A DNA stretch of 64,000 nt. Source: Christiangramia forsetii KT0803 (GTDB lineage Bacteria > Bacteroidota > Bacteroidia > Flavobacteriales > Flavobacteriaceae). Below, one piece after another: positions 26,579 to 37,134 of the stretch; within the stretch, counting starts at the first letter, position 1, and the number at the start of each line of letters is the position of its first letter. The position numbers and the translations under genes are program-made. Below the pieces are notes generated by a model. The model did not search any database, was not told where the DNA came from, and saw nothing but the letters and a program-made list of their open reading frames with translations. The stretch lies in assembly GCF_000060345.1 (NCBI RefSeq), contig NC_008571.1, positions 868,001 to 932,000 on the forward strand. The letters are read 5' to 3'.

Positions 26579-29410
26579 TTATTCAGCAGAAGATTTTTCT
26601 GTTTCAGGCATTAATACTCCAAGTAAGTAGTTAGAGTCAAGATATTTATTAGCCATTTTTTGAAGATCTTCTACTTCAAGATCTTCTACCATATCATTAA
26701 ATTGGTTGATTCTTGTTATCTCATATCCTTCAACTTCTGCTTTCTCAATTTGATCCAGCCAGAATTTGTTTTCCTTGAGCTGCTCTTTTCTCTGAACCTT
26801 AAAGGTTTCTTTGATCTTGGCAAGATCTTCTTGAGAAGGTCCGTTATTTCTAATTTTTTCGACTTCAGCTAATGCCGCATTCGTCAATTTCTCTACATTT
26901 TCGGGGCCACAAGGAAATGAAATGGAAAAGCTATAACTATCGTAAGGAATCTCAGACATGTTTCCTCGAGCGCCTACACCGTACACACCACCTTCTTCTT
27001 CTCTCAGTTGTTCCACAAGCTTAATGGTAAGAACTTCCCCTAGAGCGGTAAGAGCAAATTCGTCCTCTTTATCGTATTCTGTTTCTCCATTCCAAAGTAT
27101 GGAAACCTGACTTTTAGGGTCTGAACCTTTATATACGGTCTTCTCTCTTTTAGAACCGGTGTCCTCTCTAAATTCCGGAGCTTCATAAACTTCCTTTGAA
27201 TTTGAAGATGGTAAACTTGCGATATATTTTGTCGCATAATCCTTTAATTGCGCTTCATCCACATTTCCAACGAAGAAAAATGTGAAATCTGACGCATCTG
27301 CAAACCTTTCCTGGTACTTAGTATAAGCCAGATTATAATCCATCTCGTCATATTTTTCTGGAGTAGGGAAACCTGTATATCTTGGGTTACCTTCATTTCT
27401 GAATTTACCCAACTCATTCTGAAAATAGAAATTTGGATTGGACATCAAATTACCGAGAAAGTTTTTCTGCTTGGTTACAAATGACTGGTATGCTTCTTCA
27501 TTTTTATTAAGACCTGTAAAATAAAGGTTAATCATTTGCATCATCGTTTCGAAATCTTTCGGTGTTGAAGTTCCGCTAAGACCTTCTGAATAAGAACCAA
27601 TTTGAGGGCGAACATTCACAATCTTTCCACTCATCATTTTATTCAAATCATTCTTATCCAAGCCACCAATACCTGCTTCGCCTAGTCCGGCATTCGCAAA
27701 TACTGTTGACTGGTATTCTTCGTCACTATATAAAGAAGTTCCTCCCTCACTATAAGCGGAGAAAAGAATCTCATCATTTTTAAAATCTGTTTTTTTATAA
27801 ATTACTTTAGCACCATTACTAAGAGTAAGGGTGATAATGCCCAACTCATTATTTGCTTTAGAATCTGTAATAGATCCTTTGGGGGGCATATTAGTAATAA
27901 GATCTTCACGAACTTCCTCTTCTAAATATTCTTCGATCTCGGCATTTCCCACTTCATTAAGAACTGCAAGAACCTGCTTCTCAGTTATCTTTGCAACAGA
28001 TTCTTTTTCGGGACCTGTTAATACAACCACTCTATTTTCTTCATGAAGAAAATCATTGATTAGACCATTAATGTTTTCAAGTTTGATAGCATCAAGATTG
28101 TTCTTGGCAAATTCGTAGGTCCATTCTGTTCCCGGGATAGGAGAGTCCTCAAGAAAATGGTTTACATACTGACCTATAATTCTATTGCTTTCCTGCTTGT
28201 CGCGGTCTTTAAAAGATTTCTCCAATCTGGCCAGATATTCTTTCTTTGCTCTCTCAAATTCAGAATTTTTAAAGCCATATCTTTTTACGCGCTCATTTTC
28301 AGTAACCAGAGCTTTTAAGGCTAGGAGCTGAGAATTTTCACCTGCCATGGCAAATGATTGATAAGCATTTTTCATCGGGGAATATGTGCCGCCATAATAA
28401 GAGAATCCATAGGTAAATGGAGGATTAGAGGAATTTGCTAATTCATCTAACCTATTGTTAATCATAGAAGAGAACATGCTTTGTTCCAATTGCTCCTTAT
28501 AGTCCCCAATAGTTACAACATCCCTGGCCTTGTCCAGATCTTTATAATAGATTCTTACCTGACTGAAATTTGCATCGGGATCTGATGCAATTGCAACGAA
28601 AGTTTCATCGTGATTAGGAACGTCATATTCCTCTCTTTTTTTCGGGTCTTTTCGAGCTTCCAAGTTTGAGAAATGGGATCTAATTTTATTCTCGATGGTT
28701 TCAATATCCAGATCTCCCACAGCAATTACAGCCATTAATCCCGGGCGATACCAATCTTTATAAAAGCTTCTTACGGTTTCGTAATCTGCATTTTCAATTA
28801 CTTCTTTCTTTCCAATAGGTAATCTCTCAGCATATCTTGAATTATACATAACCTTCGGTAGGTATTCCTGCATCATTCTTTTATCTGGGCCAAGACCAAG
28901 ACGGTACTCTTCAAGTACAACGCCTCTTTCACCGTCTATTCCCTCTTCTGTAAGCAACGCATTATGAGCCCAGTCCTCGAGTATGGTAAAACCACTTTCA
29001 AGTTTTTCAGAATCATCACTTGGGATAGGAAGAATATAAACTGTTTCATCAAAGCTAGTGTAAGCGTTTAGATCTGCTCCAAATTTTACTCCAATACTTT
29101 GAAGATAATCCACCAATTCATTTTTTTCAAAGTTCTTGGTACCATTAAAGTTCATATGCTCAATGAAGTGGGCCAGGCCTTGCTGATCTTCATTTTCAAG
29201 GATAGAACCAGCCTTTATGGCAAGCCTTAATTCAAGTTTATCCTCCGGTTTTCCATTATTCCTGATGTAGTAGGTTAAACCATTGTCTAATTTTCCAATT
29301 TTGACATTGGGATCTACCGGAATTTTTTGTGTGTCGTTTGATTGAGCAACAGAAAAGCCTGTTACTATCAAAAGCAACATCCAAATGTTGCTGGATAGGT
29401 GTTTTTTCAT
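26579..29410 (-). CDS. Exported M16 (pitrilysin-like) zinc metalloprotease
   Basis: A protein of 943 residues with a signal peptide (LLLIVTGFSVAQ, cleavage near 22). Two M16 halves are present. The N half (about 30-260) carries the inverted zinc motif HFIEH at 81-85 and the downstream Glu in DGERGVVLEEYRLG; the C half, near 530-750, lacks it, as is normal for the non-catalytic half. Such clamshell enzymes degrade peptides in the periplasm. Monocistronic between two terminators. Confidence 0.9.
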   Translation of the reverse strand: MKKHLSSNIWMLLLIVTGFSVAQSNDTQKIPVDPNVKIGKLDNGLTYYIRNNGKPEDKLELRLAIKAGSILENEDQQGLAHFIEHMNFNGTKNFEKNELVDYLQSIGVKFGADLNAYTSFDETVYILPIPSDDSEKLESGFTILEDWAHNALLTEEGIDGERGVVLEEYRLGLGPDKRMMQEYLPKVMYNSRYAERLPIGKKEVIENADYETVRSFYKDWYRPGLMAVIAVGDLDIETIENKIRSHFSNLEARKDPKKREEYDVPNHDETFVAIASDPDANFSQVRIYYKDLDKARDVVTIGDYKEQLEQSMFSSMINNRLDELANSSNPPFTYGFSYYGGTYSPMKNAYQSFAMAGENSQLLALKALVTENERVKRYGFKNSEFERAKKEYLARLEKSFKDRDKQESNRIIGQYVNHFLEDSPIPGTEWTYEFAKNNLDAIKLENINGLINDFLHEENRVVVLTGPEKESVAKITEKQVLAVLNEVGNAEIEEYLEEEVREDLITNMPPKGSITDSKANNELGIITLTLSNGAKVIYKKTDFKNDEILFSAYSEGGTSLYSDEEYQSTVFANAGLGEAGIGGLDKNDLNKMMSGKIVNVRPQIGSYSEGLSGTSTPKDFETMMQMINLYFTGLNKNEEAYQSFVTKQKNFLGNLMSNPNFYFQNELGKFRNEGNPRYTGFPTPEKYDEMDYNLAYTKYQERFADASDFTFFFVGNVDEAQLKDYATKYIASLPSSNSKEVYEAPEFREDTGSKREKTVYKGSDPKSQVSILWNGETEYDKEDEFALTALGEVLTIKLVEQLREEEGGVYGVGARGNMSEIPYDSYSFSISFPCGPENVEKLTNAALAEVEKIRNNGPSQEDLAKIKETFKVQRKEQLKENKFWLDQIEKAEVEGYEITRINQFNDMVEDLEVEDLQKMANKYLDSNYLLGVLMPETEKSSAE

Positions 29411-29514
29411 AAATAATTATATAGGTGTTAATGAATTGGTGCCTAAGATAGGATTAATCTAAAAAACACTTGAATTTTGAGTTTTTTTTTACGTTAAAAT
29501 TTTCACGCTCTCCT

Positions 29515-29558
29515 GTAAAAAAATACCGGATAGTATTGAGTCATCAATCTATCCGGTA
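29515..29558 (-). terminator. Terminator of the mutA-mutB-SDR transcript
   Basis: On the minus strand a stem TACCGGATAG/CTATCCGGTA (29524-29533 with 29549-29558) is followed by seven T. Confidence 0.85.
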
Positions 29559-29589
29559 AATAAGTAATTTAGAAAAGTATTTTACTCTA

Positions 29590-30468
29590 TTAATTTTTCT
29601 TTGATTTAATCATGTTTTCTAACATATCCCACATTTCCTCTGGAACTGCTTCCAGTAAATTGAACTGGCCGGCACCTTTTAACCATTCTCCACCATCTAT
29701 GGTAATCACTTCGCCATTTACATAAGCTGAAAAATCTGAAACCAAATAAGCCGCGAGGTTTGCCAGTTCCTGATGATCTCCAACTCTTTTGAGTGGAACT
29801 TTTTTGGCAAGGTCAAATTTCTCTTTTAGGTCACCCGGCAATAATCTGTCCCATGCGCCTTTTGTTGGGAATGGTCCCGGAGCGATCGCATTAGATCTAA
29901 TTCCATATTTTGCCCATTCTACAGCGAGAGATCTGGTCATAGCAAGGACACCTGCTTTTGCAGTCGCGCTTGGAACTACATAAGCAGAACCTGTCCAGGC
30001 ATAAGTGGTTACAATATTTAGTATCGTTTTATTCTCTTCTTTTTTATCTATCCAGTATTTTCCCAGAGCAAGTGTACAGTTTTTACTTCCTTTCAGCACA
30101 ATGTCAATAATAGTATCAAAGGCATTTGCACTTAACCTTTCAGTAGGAGAGATAAAATTTCCTGCGGCGTTATTAAGAAGAATATCGATAGATCCAAATT
30201 CGGTGATTACCGCATCACGCATAGCTTCCACCTGATCGTAATGTCTAACATCACATTGAACTGCAAAACATTTTCCGCCGGTTTCCTCTTCAAGCTCTTT
30301 TACGGTATTTTCAAGTTTCTCAATATTTCTGGAAGTGATCGCAACCTTGGCTCCCAGTTCCAGAAAATATTTGGTCATTGATTTTCCGAGTCCGCTTCCG
30401 CCTCCGGTAACGATGATATTTTTTCCTTCGAGCGCATCGTCTCTAAGCATTTTTTTCTTTAGATCCAT
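29590..30468 (-). CDS. SDR-family reductase, 2,4-dienoyl-CoA reductase-like
   Basis: A protein of 292 residues with the NAD(P)-binding motif TGGGSGLGKSM and LLNNAAGNFISP. The segment NAIAPGPFPTKGAWDRL and the overall length are characteristic of the peroxisomal/bacterial 2,4-dienoyl-CoA reductase group. This group replaces the usual SDR tyrosine by another arrangement; indeed the normal YxxxK site reads VPSATAKAG here, without Tyr. A role in unsaturated fatty acid beta-oxidation fits the methylmalonyl-CoA mutase genes upstream. Separated from mutB by 84 bp with a small tandem repeat. Confidence 0.82.
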   Translation of the reverse strand: MDLKKKMLRDDALEGKNIIVTGGGSGLGKSMTKYFLELGAKVAITSRNIEKLENTVKELEEETGGKCFAVQCDVRHYDQVEAMRDAVITEFGSIDILLNNAAGNFISPTERLSANAFDTIIDIVLKGSKNCTLALGKYWIDKKEENKTILNIVTTYAWTGSAYVVPSATAKAGVLAMTRSLAVEWAKYGIRSNAIAPGPFPTKGAWDRLLPGDLKEKFDLAKKVPLKRVGDHQELANLAAYLVSDFSAYVNGEVITIDGGEWLKGAGQFNLLEAVPEEMWDMLENMIKSKKN

Positions 30469-30474
30469 GTTTTT

Positions 30475-30509
30475 CAGTATTCAGTATTCAGTATTCAGTT
30501 GGCAGTATT
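30475..30509. repeat. Short tandem repeat CAGTATT
   Basis: Three perfect tandem copies of the heptamer CAGTATT are followed by CAGTTGG and a further CAGTATT, in the gap between mutB and the SDR gene. It is outside coding sequence, so slippage would change only spacing. Confidence 0.85.
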
Positions 30510-30552
30510 TAAAAAGAAGCTTACTGCAAACTGTGACTGCTTACTTGTTAAT

Positions 30553-32685
30553 TTATTCGTCAATCAATATTTCCAACAACTGAGTTGCCGCATCGCTAAT
30601 TTTAGTTCCAGGACCAAATACGGCAACGGCTCCAGCGTCAAAAAGGAATTGATAATCCTGTGAAGGAATTACTCCACCTACGATCACCATAATATCTTCT
30701 CTACCTCGTTTTTTTAGCTCTTCAATAACCTGCGGAACCAGTGTTTTATGTCCGGCAGCTAATGAAGACACGCCTAAAATATGAACATCGTTCTCTGTAG
30801 CCTGTTGCGCAGCTTCTGCTGGAGTCTGGAATAATGGCCCAATATCCACATCAAAACCAAGATCTGCATAACCTGTCGCAACTACTTTAGCCCCACGGTC
30901 ATGGCCATCCTGACCCATTTTAGCGACCATGATCCTTGGTCTACGACCTTCCATTTCGGCAAATTTGTCTGCTAACGCTCTTGCTTCATTAAATGGACTA
31001 TTATCTTTCATTTCTTTTGAATATACTCCGCTAAAAGATTGAATTTTCGCCTTATATCTTCCATAAATATCTTCCAAAGCGTCACTTATCTCCCCGAGAC
31101 TGGCTCTTTCCCGGGCAGCTTCAACTGCCAGTGCCAGTAAATTACCATTTTCTTCTTTGGCAGCTTTTCTTAGATTTTCCAGTGCTTTTTCTACTATTTC
31201 ATTATTTCTTTCAGCCCTTATTTTTTCAAGCCTGGCAACCTGTTGCTTTCTAACTGTTTGATTATCAACTTCAAGGGTTACCAGTTCATCTTCTTTGTCT
31301 AATCGATATTTGTTAACGCCTACAATAACATCGGTCTCACTATCAATTCTTGCCTGTTTTTTTGCGGAAGCTTCTTCAATACGCATTTTTGGAATTCCGG
31401 CTTCAATAGCTTTAGTCATTCCGCCAAGTTCTTCAACCTCTTCAATAAGCTTCCAGGCTTGTTCGGCAATCTGTTCCGTAAGTTTTTCGACATAGAAACT
31501 TCCTGCCCAGGGATCAACAGTTTTTGTAATATTTGTTTCTTGCTGAAGGTATAATTGGGTATTTCTGGCAATTCTGGCAGAAAAATCTGTAGGCAGCGCA
31601 ATAGCTTCATCCAATGCGTTGGTATGTAAGCTCTGCGTTCCGCCGAAAGCAGCCGCAGCCGCTTCTATACAGGTTCTTGCTACATTATTAAAAGGATCCT
31701 GCTCTGTTAAACTCCATCCGCTGGTTTGCGAGTGAGTTCTAAGAGAAAGTGATTTTGAGTTTTTTGGATTAAATTGTTTTACCAGTTTAGCCCAAAGCAT
31801 TCTTCCGGCTCGCATTTTAGCGATTTCCATAAAATGATTCATCCCAATGGCCCAGAAAAAAGAAAGTCGCGGGGCAAAGCTGTCAATATCCATTCCCGCA
31901 TCTAAACCTTTTCGAATATATTCGAGTCCGTCGGCTAACGTATAAGCCAGTTCAATATCACAGGTAGCGCCTGCTTCCTGCATATGATACCCGGAAATAC
32001 TAATACTGTTAAATTTTGGCATATTTTGAGAGGTGTACTCAAATATGTCTGAAATGATCTTCATGGAAGGAGTGGGAGGGTAGATATAGGTATTTCTTAC
32101 CATAAATTCCTTTAAAATATCATTCTGAATAGTTCCTGATAATAATTCAGGTTTTACGCCTTGTTCTTCCGCAGCAACGATGTAAAAAGCCATTATGGGA
32201 AGTACTGCGCCATTCATGGTCATTGAAACCGACATCTTATCCAACGGAATCTGATCAAAAAGGATCTTCATATCTTCCACAGAATCTATGGCCACCCCGG
32301 CTTTTCCAACATCGCCAACCACACGATCATGATCTGAGTCATAACCACGGTGAGTTGGAAGGTCAAAAGCCACTGAAAGTCCTTTCTGACCGGCAGCAAG
32401 ATTTCTTCGATAAAAAGCGTTGCTCTCTTCTGCGGTAGAAAACCCTGCGTATTGGCGAATCGTCCAGGGACGGCTCACATACATGGTGCTATAGGGTCCG
32501 CGTAAATAAGGTGGAATTCCTGCAGCAAAATTTAAATGTTCAGCATCTGAAATATCTTCCTTAGAATAAGAGGTTTTGATTTCTATTTCTTCGGGAGTTT
32601 TAAAAGTTTCCTTTTGCGATTCAGGTTTTCTCGTTGAAAACTCTTTATCCAAAAGGTTTATGTTTTGAAGGTCTTTGCGTTGCAT
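30553..32685 (-). CDS. mutB: Methylmalonyl-CoA mutase, large (catalytic) subunit
   Basis: A protein of 710 residues that interconverts methylmalonyl-CoA and succinyl-CoA with adenosylcobalamin. The TIM-barrel part shows [20 protein letters not shown] and [10 protein letters not shown]; the C-terminal B12-binding domain has [13 protein letters not shown] with the cobalt-ligating His of DxHxxG, and later [10 protein letters not shown] and [12 protein letters not shown]. It starts 5 bp after mutA ends. Pathway: propionate and branched-chain breakdown into the TCA cycle, or the reverse. Confidence 0.95.
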   Translation of the reverse strand: MQRKDLQNINLLDKEFSTRKPESQKETFKTPEEIEIKTSYSKEDISDAEHLNFAAGIPPYLRGPYSTMYVSRPWTIRQYAGFSTAEESNAFYRRNLAAGQKGLSVAFDLPTHRGYDSDHDRVVGDVGKAGVAIDSVEDMKILFDQIPLDKMSVSMTMNGAVLPIMAFYIVAAEEQGVKPELLSGTIQNDILKEFMVRNTYIYPPTPSMKIISDIFEYTSQNMPKFNSISISGYHMQEAGATCDIELAYTLADGLEYIRKGLDAGMDIDSFAPRLSFFWAIGMNHFMEIAKMRAGRMLWAKLVKQFNPKNSKSLSLRTHSQTSGWSLTEQDPFNNVARTCIEAAAAAFGGTQSLHTNALDEAIALPTDFSARIARNTQLYLQQETNITKTVDPWAGSFYVEKLTEQIAEQAWKLIEEVEELGGMTKAIEAGIPKMRIEEASAKKQARIDSETDVIVGVNKYRLDKEDELVTLEVDNQTVRKQQVARLEKIRAERNNEIVEKALENLRKAAKEENGNLLALAVEAARERASLGEISDALEDIYGRYKAKIQSFSGVYSKEMKDNSPFNEARALADKFAEMEGRRPRIMVAKMGQDGHDRGAKVVATGYADLGFDVDIGPLFQTPAEAAQQATENDVHILGVSSLAAGHKTLVPQVIEELKKRGREDIMVIVGGVIPSQDYQFLFDAGAVAVFGPGTKISDAATQLLEILIDE

Positions 32686-32690
32686 ACCTC

Positions 32691-34100
32691 TTAATTTTGT
32701 GGAGTTGGCTGGCTATTCTTTTCTTCTGCTAATTTCTTTTGCTCACGCTCTTCACTCAGCCGTTTTTCAAGTACAGGTTCTATCAAGGTTTTACGTGGGT
32801 TTTTCTTAAGGAAAGGATATAATTCGATATCCTCTTCCATTCTATCTTCAGGATTTTCAAATTTATTAGTCCCTATTAGTACTAATTCGGAATTATTAAA
32901 TTTTTCCTGTTCTTCCGCAGCACTTTCTTTTATTTTTTTCTGAATAATCCCAGCTTTTAATTCTTTCAGGAAACCACCACCTTTTTCTATTTCTTTAAAG
33001 ATTTCCAATGCTTTTTCAGCAAGCTGTCTGGTGAGCGATTCGATATAATAAGTGCCTTCAGCAACATTGCCAACTTTATCTAAATAGCTTTCATTTCTCA
33101 TAATAAGCAATTGATTACGGGCAATTCTATCTCCAAAATTATTGTTCTTATGATAGATAGCATCGTAAGGCATGTTGCAGATGGAATCGGCTCCACCAAG
33201 GATTGCACTCATACTTTCGGTGGTGGTACGTAAAAGATTTACATTATAATCATATAAAGTTTTGGTACGCTTTGTTGGTTCAGCAATCACGTGACAGGTG
33301 GTGTTGAAATTAAATTCTTTTGCTACCGTTGCAAAAAGCCAGCGTAGAGCCCTGATCTTTGAAATTTCAAAGAAATAATCTGAGCCTACCGAAATATTGA
33401 ACTGGAATGTGAATTTTGACCTTTGCTCTTCTGAAAATTCTATTTTTTCAAAATGATTTAAATACTCTGTTACCTGAGCCAGCGAATACGCTAATTGCTG
33501 TGGAATATTGGCACCTGCATTCTGAAACAATCCGAGATCGATACTAACTACCGACTCAATATTTGAAGAATTATTCAGAATAGTTTCAAGTGCTGAATGA
33601 TCAGATTGTAAGTTTTCATACCAGTTTCCAGATCTGGCTAGATTTCCTATAATATCAGTCTGAAGAAATATTTTAAAATCTTTTTCAGAAATTAATTCAT
33701 TCAGTTTCTGAACAAATTCAGCATCCAAAAATTCCAGATGTAGATATACTGAAAGACCAGCCGGAAGATCATTAAATAATTTAGCCAGGTCGATTTCCTT
33801 CTCAGGTAATATAAACCAGATGGCTTCAGTTCCTTTCTGAAGTTTCTCCAATGCTTTTTCATTGGCTGAATCTGCGGAAGAAACATAAATTTTTTCGCAA
33901 ATATTCCAGTGTGCAGGATTTGAAACCTTTAAAGTTTCGGTAACATCTTCTGAAGAGTAAAATGGTTTAATATCAATGCCGTGAAGGGTTTTAGTGACCA
34001 GTTTCTCGTTATAATCGGCACCCTTTAGATCGGCCTGGATCTTTTGTTTCCATTGTTTTGCAGAAACTTCTTCAAAGTCCTGAAATAACAATTGTTTCAT
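32691..34100 (-). CDS. mutA: Methylmalonyl-CoA mutase, small subunit
   Basis: A protein of 469 residues, homologous to the barrel of MutB but without a B12-binding domain: it ends in a charged tail ([17 protein letters not shown]). Motifs matching the large chain include [20 protein letters not shown] and [20 protein letters not shown]. It forms the structural half of the MutAB heterodimer. It follows the DivIC-like gene by 37 bp and precedes mutB by 5 bp. Confidence 0.9.
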   Translation of the reverse strand: MKQLLFQDFEEVSAKQWKQKIQADLKGADYNEKLVTKTLHGIDIKPFYSSEDVTETLKVSNPAHWNICEKIYVSSADSANEKALEKLQKGTEAIWFILPEKEIDLAKLFNDLPAGLSVYLHLEFLDAEFVQKLNELISEKDFKIFLQTDIIGNLARSGNWYENLQSDHSALETILNNSSNIESVVSIDLGLFQNAGANIPQQLAYSLAQVTEYLNHFEKIEFSEEQRSKFTFQFNISVGSDYFFEISKIRALRWLFATVAKEFNFNTTCHVIAEPTKRTKTLYDYNVNLLRTTTESMSAILGGADSICNMPYDAIYHKNNNFGDRIARNQLLIMRNESYLDKVGNVAEGTYYIESLTRQLAEKALEIFKEIEKGGGFLKELKAGIIQKKIKESAAEEQEKFNNSELVLIGTNKFENPEDRMEEDIELYPFLKKNPRKTLIEPVLEKRLSEEREQKKLAEEKNSQPTPQN

Positions 34101-34137
34101 TCTTAGTTTGTTTTGAGTGGGAAAATTTTCGAAAAGT

Positions 34138-34452
34138 TTAGTTTACAGTATCATATTCTATAATGTAAATATCTTCATCAGATCTTTTCATATAGTATTT
34201 CTGTCTGGCGAATTTTTCAAGCTCTACTGAATCCTGAAGTTTTTCAATAACTGCCTTATCTTTCGAAATTTCCTTTTGATAATATTCTTTATTGTCCTGC
34301 AATTCATTTACCTCCTGATCCAGCTCATGATGGATAAACCATGAATTGGTGTCTAGAAAGAACATCCACCCGGCAAATACAAGACTTATCAGTATATATT
34401 TGTTGCTGATAAACCTAAACCAGGGTTTTTTACGCAGGTCTTTAAAATTCAT
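34138..34452 (-). CDS. Septum formation initiator (FtsB/DivIC-like)
   Basis: A protein of 104 residues: a short cytoplasmic start, one transmembrane helix (about 18-33, YILISLVFAGWMFFLD), then a coiled coil (DQEVNELQDNKEYYQKEISK) and the family tail EKFARQKYYMKRSDEDIYII. FtsB/DivIC proteins bridge FtsL and FtsQ in the division complex. Between udk and mutA on the same strand, 19 bp after udk. Confidence 0.85.
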   Translation of the reverse strand: MNFKDLRKKPWFRFISNKYILISLVFAGWMFFLDTNSWFIHHELDQEVNELQDNKEYYQKEISKDKAVIEKLQDSVELEKFARQKYYMKRSDEDIYIIEYDTVN

Positions 34453-34471
34453 ACGCTTTAAATATACAAAA

Positions 34472-35080
34472 TTAGGTTAAGCGATCCTTAATTATAGTCT
34501 GAACGATATCAACAGCAACTGTATTGTAGCGATTGGTCGGGATAATGATATCAGCGAACTCTTTGGTGGGTTCTATAAATTGTTGGTGCATGGGCTTTAG
34601 AGTAGTTTCATAACGCCATAAAACTTCTTCCAGGTCACGACCACGTTCTGCAATATCACGCTTTAATCTACGAATTAATCTAGCATCACTGTCTGCATGA
34701 ACATAGATCTTAATGTCGAATAACTCACGAATTTCAGGATGAGTTAGAATAAGAATTCCTTCTACAATCACTACTTTTCTTGGCTGAATTTCTATAGTCT
34801 CACCCGTTCTATTATGTTCTTTAAATGAATAAACTGGCTGCTGAATAGAATTTCCTGCTCTTAATTCTCTTAAATGTTCCGCTAAAAGTTCAAAATCAAT
34901 TGATTTTGGATGGTCAAAATTTATTTTTTTTCTGTCTTCAAAAGATAGGTGAGAAGTATCCTGGTAGTAAGAATCCTGTGAGATTACATCTACTTCTTCG
35001 TGTTTCAGTTCTTCTGTAATTTGATTTACTACCGTAGTTTTCCCACTTCCCGTACCACCGGCAATACCAATTATTAGCAT
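34472..35080 (-). CDS. udk: Uridine kinase
   Basis: A P-loop kinase of 202 residues that phosphorylates uridine and cytidine for pyrimidine salvage. Walker A GGTGSGKTT lies at 8-16; the nucleoside-binding block is ISQDSYYQD, followed by FDHPKSIDF and VEGILIL. First gene of the udk, divIC-like, mutA, mutB, SDR run, whose members are functionally unrelated. Confidence 0.93.
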   Translation of the reverse strand: MLIIGIAGGTGSGKTTVVNQITEELKHEEVDVISQDSYYQDTSHLSFEDRKKINFDHPKSIDFELLAEHLRELRAGNSIQQPVYSFKEHNRTGETIEIQPRKVVIVEGILILTHPEIRELFDIKIYVHADSDARLIRRLKRDIAERGRDLEEVLWRYETTLKPMHQQFIEPTKEFADIIIPTNRYNTVAVDIVQTIIKDRLT

Positions 35081-35171
35081 AACGTTAAAATTTGCGCAAA
35101 GGTAATATTAGTTTTTAAAAATCTTTTGAAGATTCTTATTTCAATTTGTGATCACACGAATTGGATTGAAA

Positions 35172-35202
35172 TTAAAAAACCGGACTGAGATTAGTCCGGT
35201 TT
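35172..35202 (-). terminator. Terminator of the cytochrome c / sugar dehydrogenase operon
   Basis: A 9-10 bp stem AACCGGACT/AGTCCGGTT (35178-35186 with 35193-35201) runs into a T tract on the minus strand. Confidence 0.85.
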
Positions 35203-35224
35203 AGATTCTGAATATAAAAAGTCT

Positions 35225-35695
35225 TTATTCCGCACTTTCTTGAATAGCAGCAACTTCTTCTTCTGTAACCATATCATCAATATTATTACTCCAGGAATTC
35301 ATTGCGTAATTCATAGCATCTGCAACTTCCTTATCGCTTAAGCCCATTGGGGTCATAATATTATCATATTTTTCACCGTTGACTTCTATTGGTCCCTGCA
35401 TCCCATATTTTACGCCTCGTATGCTTTCTTCTCTTTTTTCGGTAAGCCAGTTAGAGCCATCGAGAGGAGGATAGGTGCCGGGAATTCCTTTTCCGTTTGG
35501 TAGGTGACAGGTGACACAAAGATCGTTGTATAGAACTTTTCCTCTTTCAATACTAGCAGTAAGCGGAGTCTTTTGGCTTGATTTTTCTGAAGACGGAATC
35601 ACATAAGATTCTTCTTCAGGATCATTCTCCTTCTTGTCAGATTTACAAGCAATCATAGCAGTTGCCAATCCTATTACAAATAACAGTTTTCTCAT
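35225..35695 (-). CDS. Cytochrome c-type lipoprotein
   Basis: A protein of 156 residues with lipobox IAC (Cys17), a Lys/Asp/Glu-rich tether, and one class I c-type domain. The heme site is C60-V-T-C63-H64, followed by LPNGKGIPGTYPPLDGS, with a likely axial Met in MTPMGLSDKEV. It follows the sugar dehydrogenase gene by 2 bp and probably accepts its electrons. Confidence 0.88.
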   Translation of the reverse strand: MRKLLFVIGLATAMIACKSDKKENDPEEESYVIPSSEKSSQKTPLTASIERGKVLYNDLCVTCHLPNGKGIPGTYPPLDGSNWLTEKREESIRGVKYGMQGPIEVNGEKYDNIMTPMGLSDKEVADAMNYAMNSWSNNIDDMVTEEEVAAIQESAE

Positions 35696-35697
35696 TA

Positions 35698-36891
35698 TTA
35701 TTGTTTATTTATTAATTTTGCAATTCCTTTTCCTTCAATAGCAACATAGATATTACCATCAGGTCCCTGTCGCACATCTCTCATTCTTCCAGAATCTTCT
35801 AAAAGTTTGGTTCTTTTATTGATCTTTTTACCGTCTAATTTCAGAAGTTCCAGGTACTGAAACTTAAGAGAACCTGCCAAAAGATTTCCTTTCAATTCGG
35901 GAAATTTAACTGAAGTTATATAGGCAAATCCACTTGGTGCAATCGATGGTAACCAGTAAAAGATCGGGTCTTCCATTTCCGGTCTTGACCTTTCATCGGT
36001 AATTGACGTACCGCTATAATTTTCTCCATAGGTTACTACAGGCCAGCCGAAATTAGCTCCTTTTTTTACTATATTAATTTCGTCACCTCCCTTTGGGCCA
36101 TGCTCATGCACCCAGATCTCACCAGTTTCAGGGTTTAGGATCATTCCCTGAGGATTACGATGCCCATAAGAATAAATTGCCTCTACAGCATTTTCTTGAT
36201 TTACAAATGGGTTGTCTGAAGGAACACTCCCGTCATCATTTAGTCTATAAACCTTACCATTGTCACGGGTAATATCCTGAGGGTTTTCATCCCGGGCACC
36301 GCGTTCACCGGCACTAAAATATAAATAACCATCTTTATCAAATGCGATCCTTGAACCAAAGTGTTGGCCTTTGGTAGTATTTGGAGAAGCCTTATAAAGT
36401 ACTTCTTTACTTGTTAGTTGATTCCCTTCTAATTTAGCTCTCAGGACGGCAGTATTTCCACCATCGTCTTCACCTTCTTTTGAAGCATAAGAAAAATAGA
36501 TCCATCCATTATTTTCATAATTAGGATGAAGTACCACGTCCATTAATCCACCTTGTCCACGATCGTAAACTTCAGGTCCTCCCTGAATCTTATTTTTTTG
36601 TCCATCCTTAAAATGGATAATATCGCCATTTTTCTCATTGATCAACATACTCCCGTCTGGAAGAAAAGTGAATCCCCACGGAATCTTTAATCCTTCAACG
36701 ACCATTTCATAGGAATATTTATCGGAGCTTTCGGCGTCTATTGGATCAGGTACTTCAGTGGGTTCCTGGGTTTGTTCTTCTGATGTTTCTTCTGCATTTT
36801 CTTCAACCTGCGCCTTGTCTGAATTATTATCATTTTCACCACAGGCAATAAGACTTAAGGCAAGGCCGGATATCAATAAAATTTTTTTCAT
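35698..36891 (-). CDS. PQQ-type aldose/sorbosone dehydrogenase lipoprotein
   Basis: A protein of 397 residues with lipobox LIAC (Cys17) and an acidic tether to about residue 60. The remainder is a six-bladed propeller of the glucose/sorbosone dehydrogenase family: LKIPWGFTFLPDGSMLI, RGQGGLMDVVLHPNY, HFGSRIAFDKDGYLYFSAGE, and YSYGHRNPQGMILNPETGEI with the conserved Arg-Asn. Such enzymes oxidise aldoses with PQQ. No PQQ synthesis genes are in the window, so the cofactor would be imported or the protein may differ in activity. It pairs with the cytochrome c lipoprotein as electron acceptor. Confidence 0.85.
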   Translation of the reverse strand: MKKILLISGLALSLIACGENDNNSDKAQVEENAEETSEEQTQEPTEVPDPIDAESSDKYSYEMVVEGLKIPWGFTFLPDGSMLINEKNGDIIHFKDGQKNKIQGGPEVYDRGQGGLMDVVLHPNYENNGWIYFSYASKEGEDDGGNTAVLRAKLEGNQLTSKEVLYKASPNTTKGQHFGSRIAFDKDGYLYFSAGERGARDENPQDITRDNGKVYRLNDDGSVPSDNPFVNQENAVEAIYSYGHRNPQGMILNPETGEIWVHEHGPKGGDEINIVKKGANFGWPVVTYGENYSGTSITDERSRPEMEDPIFYWLPSIAPSGFAYITSVKFPELKGNLLAGSLKFQYLELLKLDGKKINKRTKLLEDSGRMRDVRQGPDGNIYVAIEGKGIAKLINKQ

Positions 36892-36957
36892 AGCAATAAT
36901 ATTATAGGGTGTAAAAGGTATTAAGGAAACTAAGATATAAAAAATTAAAAGTTTTCA

Positions 36958-36986
36958 TTGTAGGAGATGAAATATTCTTATATTTG
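36958..36986 (+). promoter_or_regulatory. Promoter upstream of tRNA-Pro(UGG) (TTG-N18-TATATTTG)
   Basis: TTG at 36958-36960 and TATATTTG at 36979-36986, 18 bp apart, form a strong Bacteroidota promoter. It lies about 150 bp before the tRNA, so the primary transcript would carry a long leader including the tRNA-like segment. Confidence 0.65.
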
Positions 36987-37012
36987 CCGCCCAATAATGA
37001 CGGAAATGTCAT

Positions 37013-37069
37013 TTTCGGGGTGTAGCACCTCGACAAGCTCGGTACAGGCTCCGCCCTCAACCGGGCTAC
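37013..37069 (+). repeat. tRNA-Pro-derived fragment in the tRNA leader
   Basis: The 14 bases TTTCGGGGTGTAGC at 37013-37026 repeat exactly the tRNA-Pro junction at 37132-37145. AACCGGGCTAC at 37059-37069 is the exact complement of tRNA bases 37146-37156 (GTAGCCCGGTT). The element also has GTAGC and GCTAC near its ends. Confidence 0.6.
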
Positions 37070-37134
37070 TAATAAAGGTTTTATTAATATTGAACCTTGA
37101 ATTGAAAATATTGAATGAATTGCGTAAGCAATTT

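Noticed and set aside
30475-30509. CAGTATT repeats as a CRISPR or phase-variation site
   Set aside because: The unit is only 7 bp without spacers and lies outside coding and promoter elements that I can recognise.
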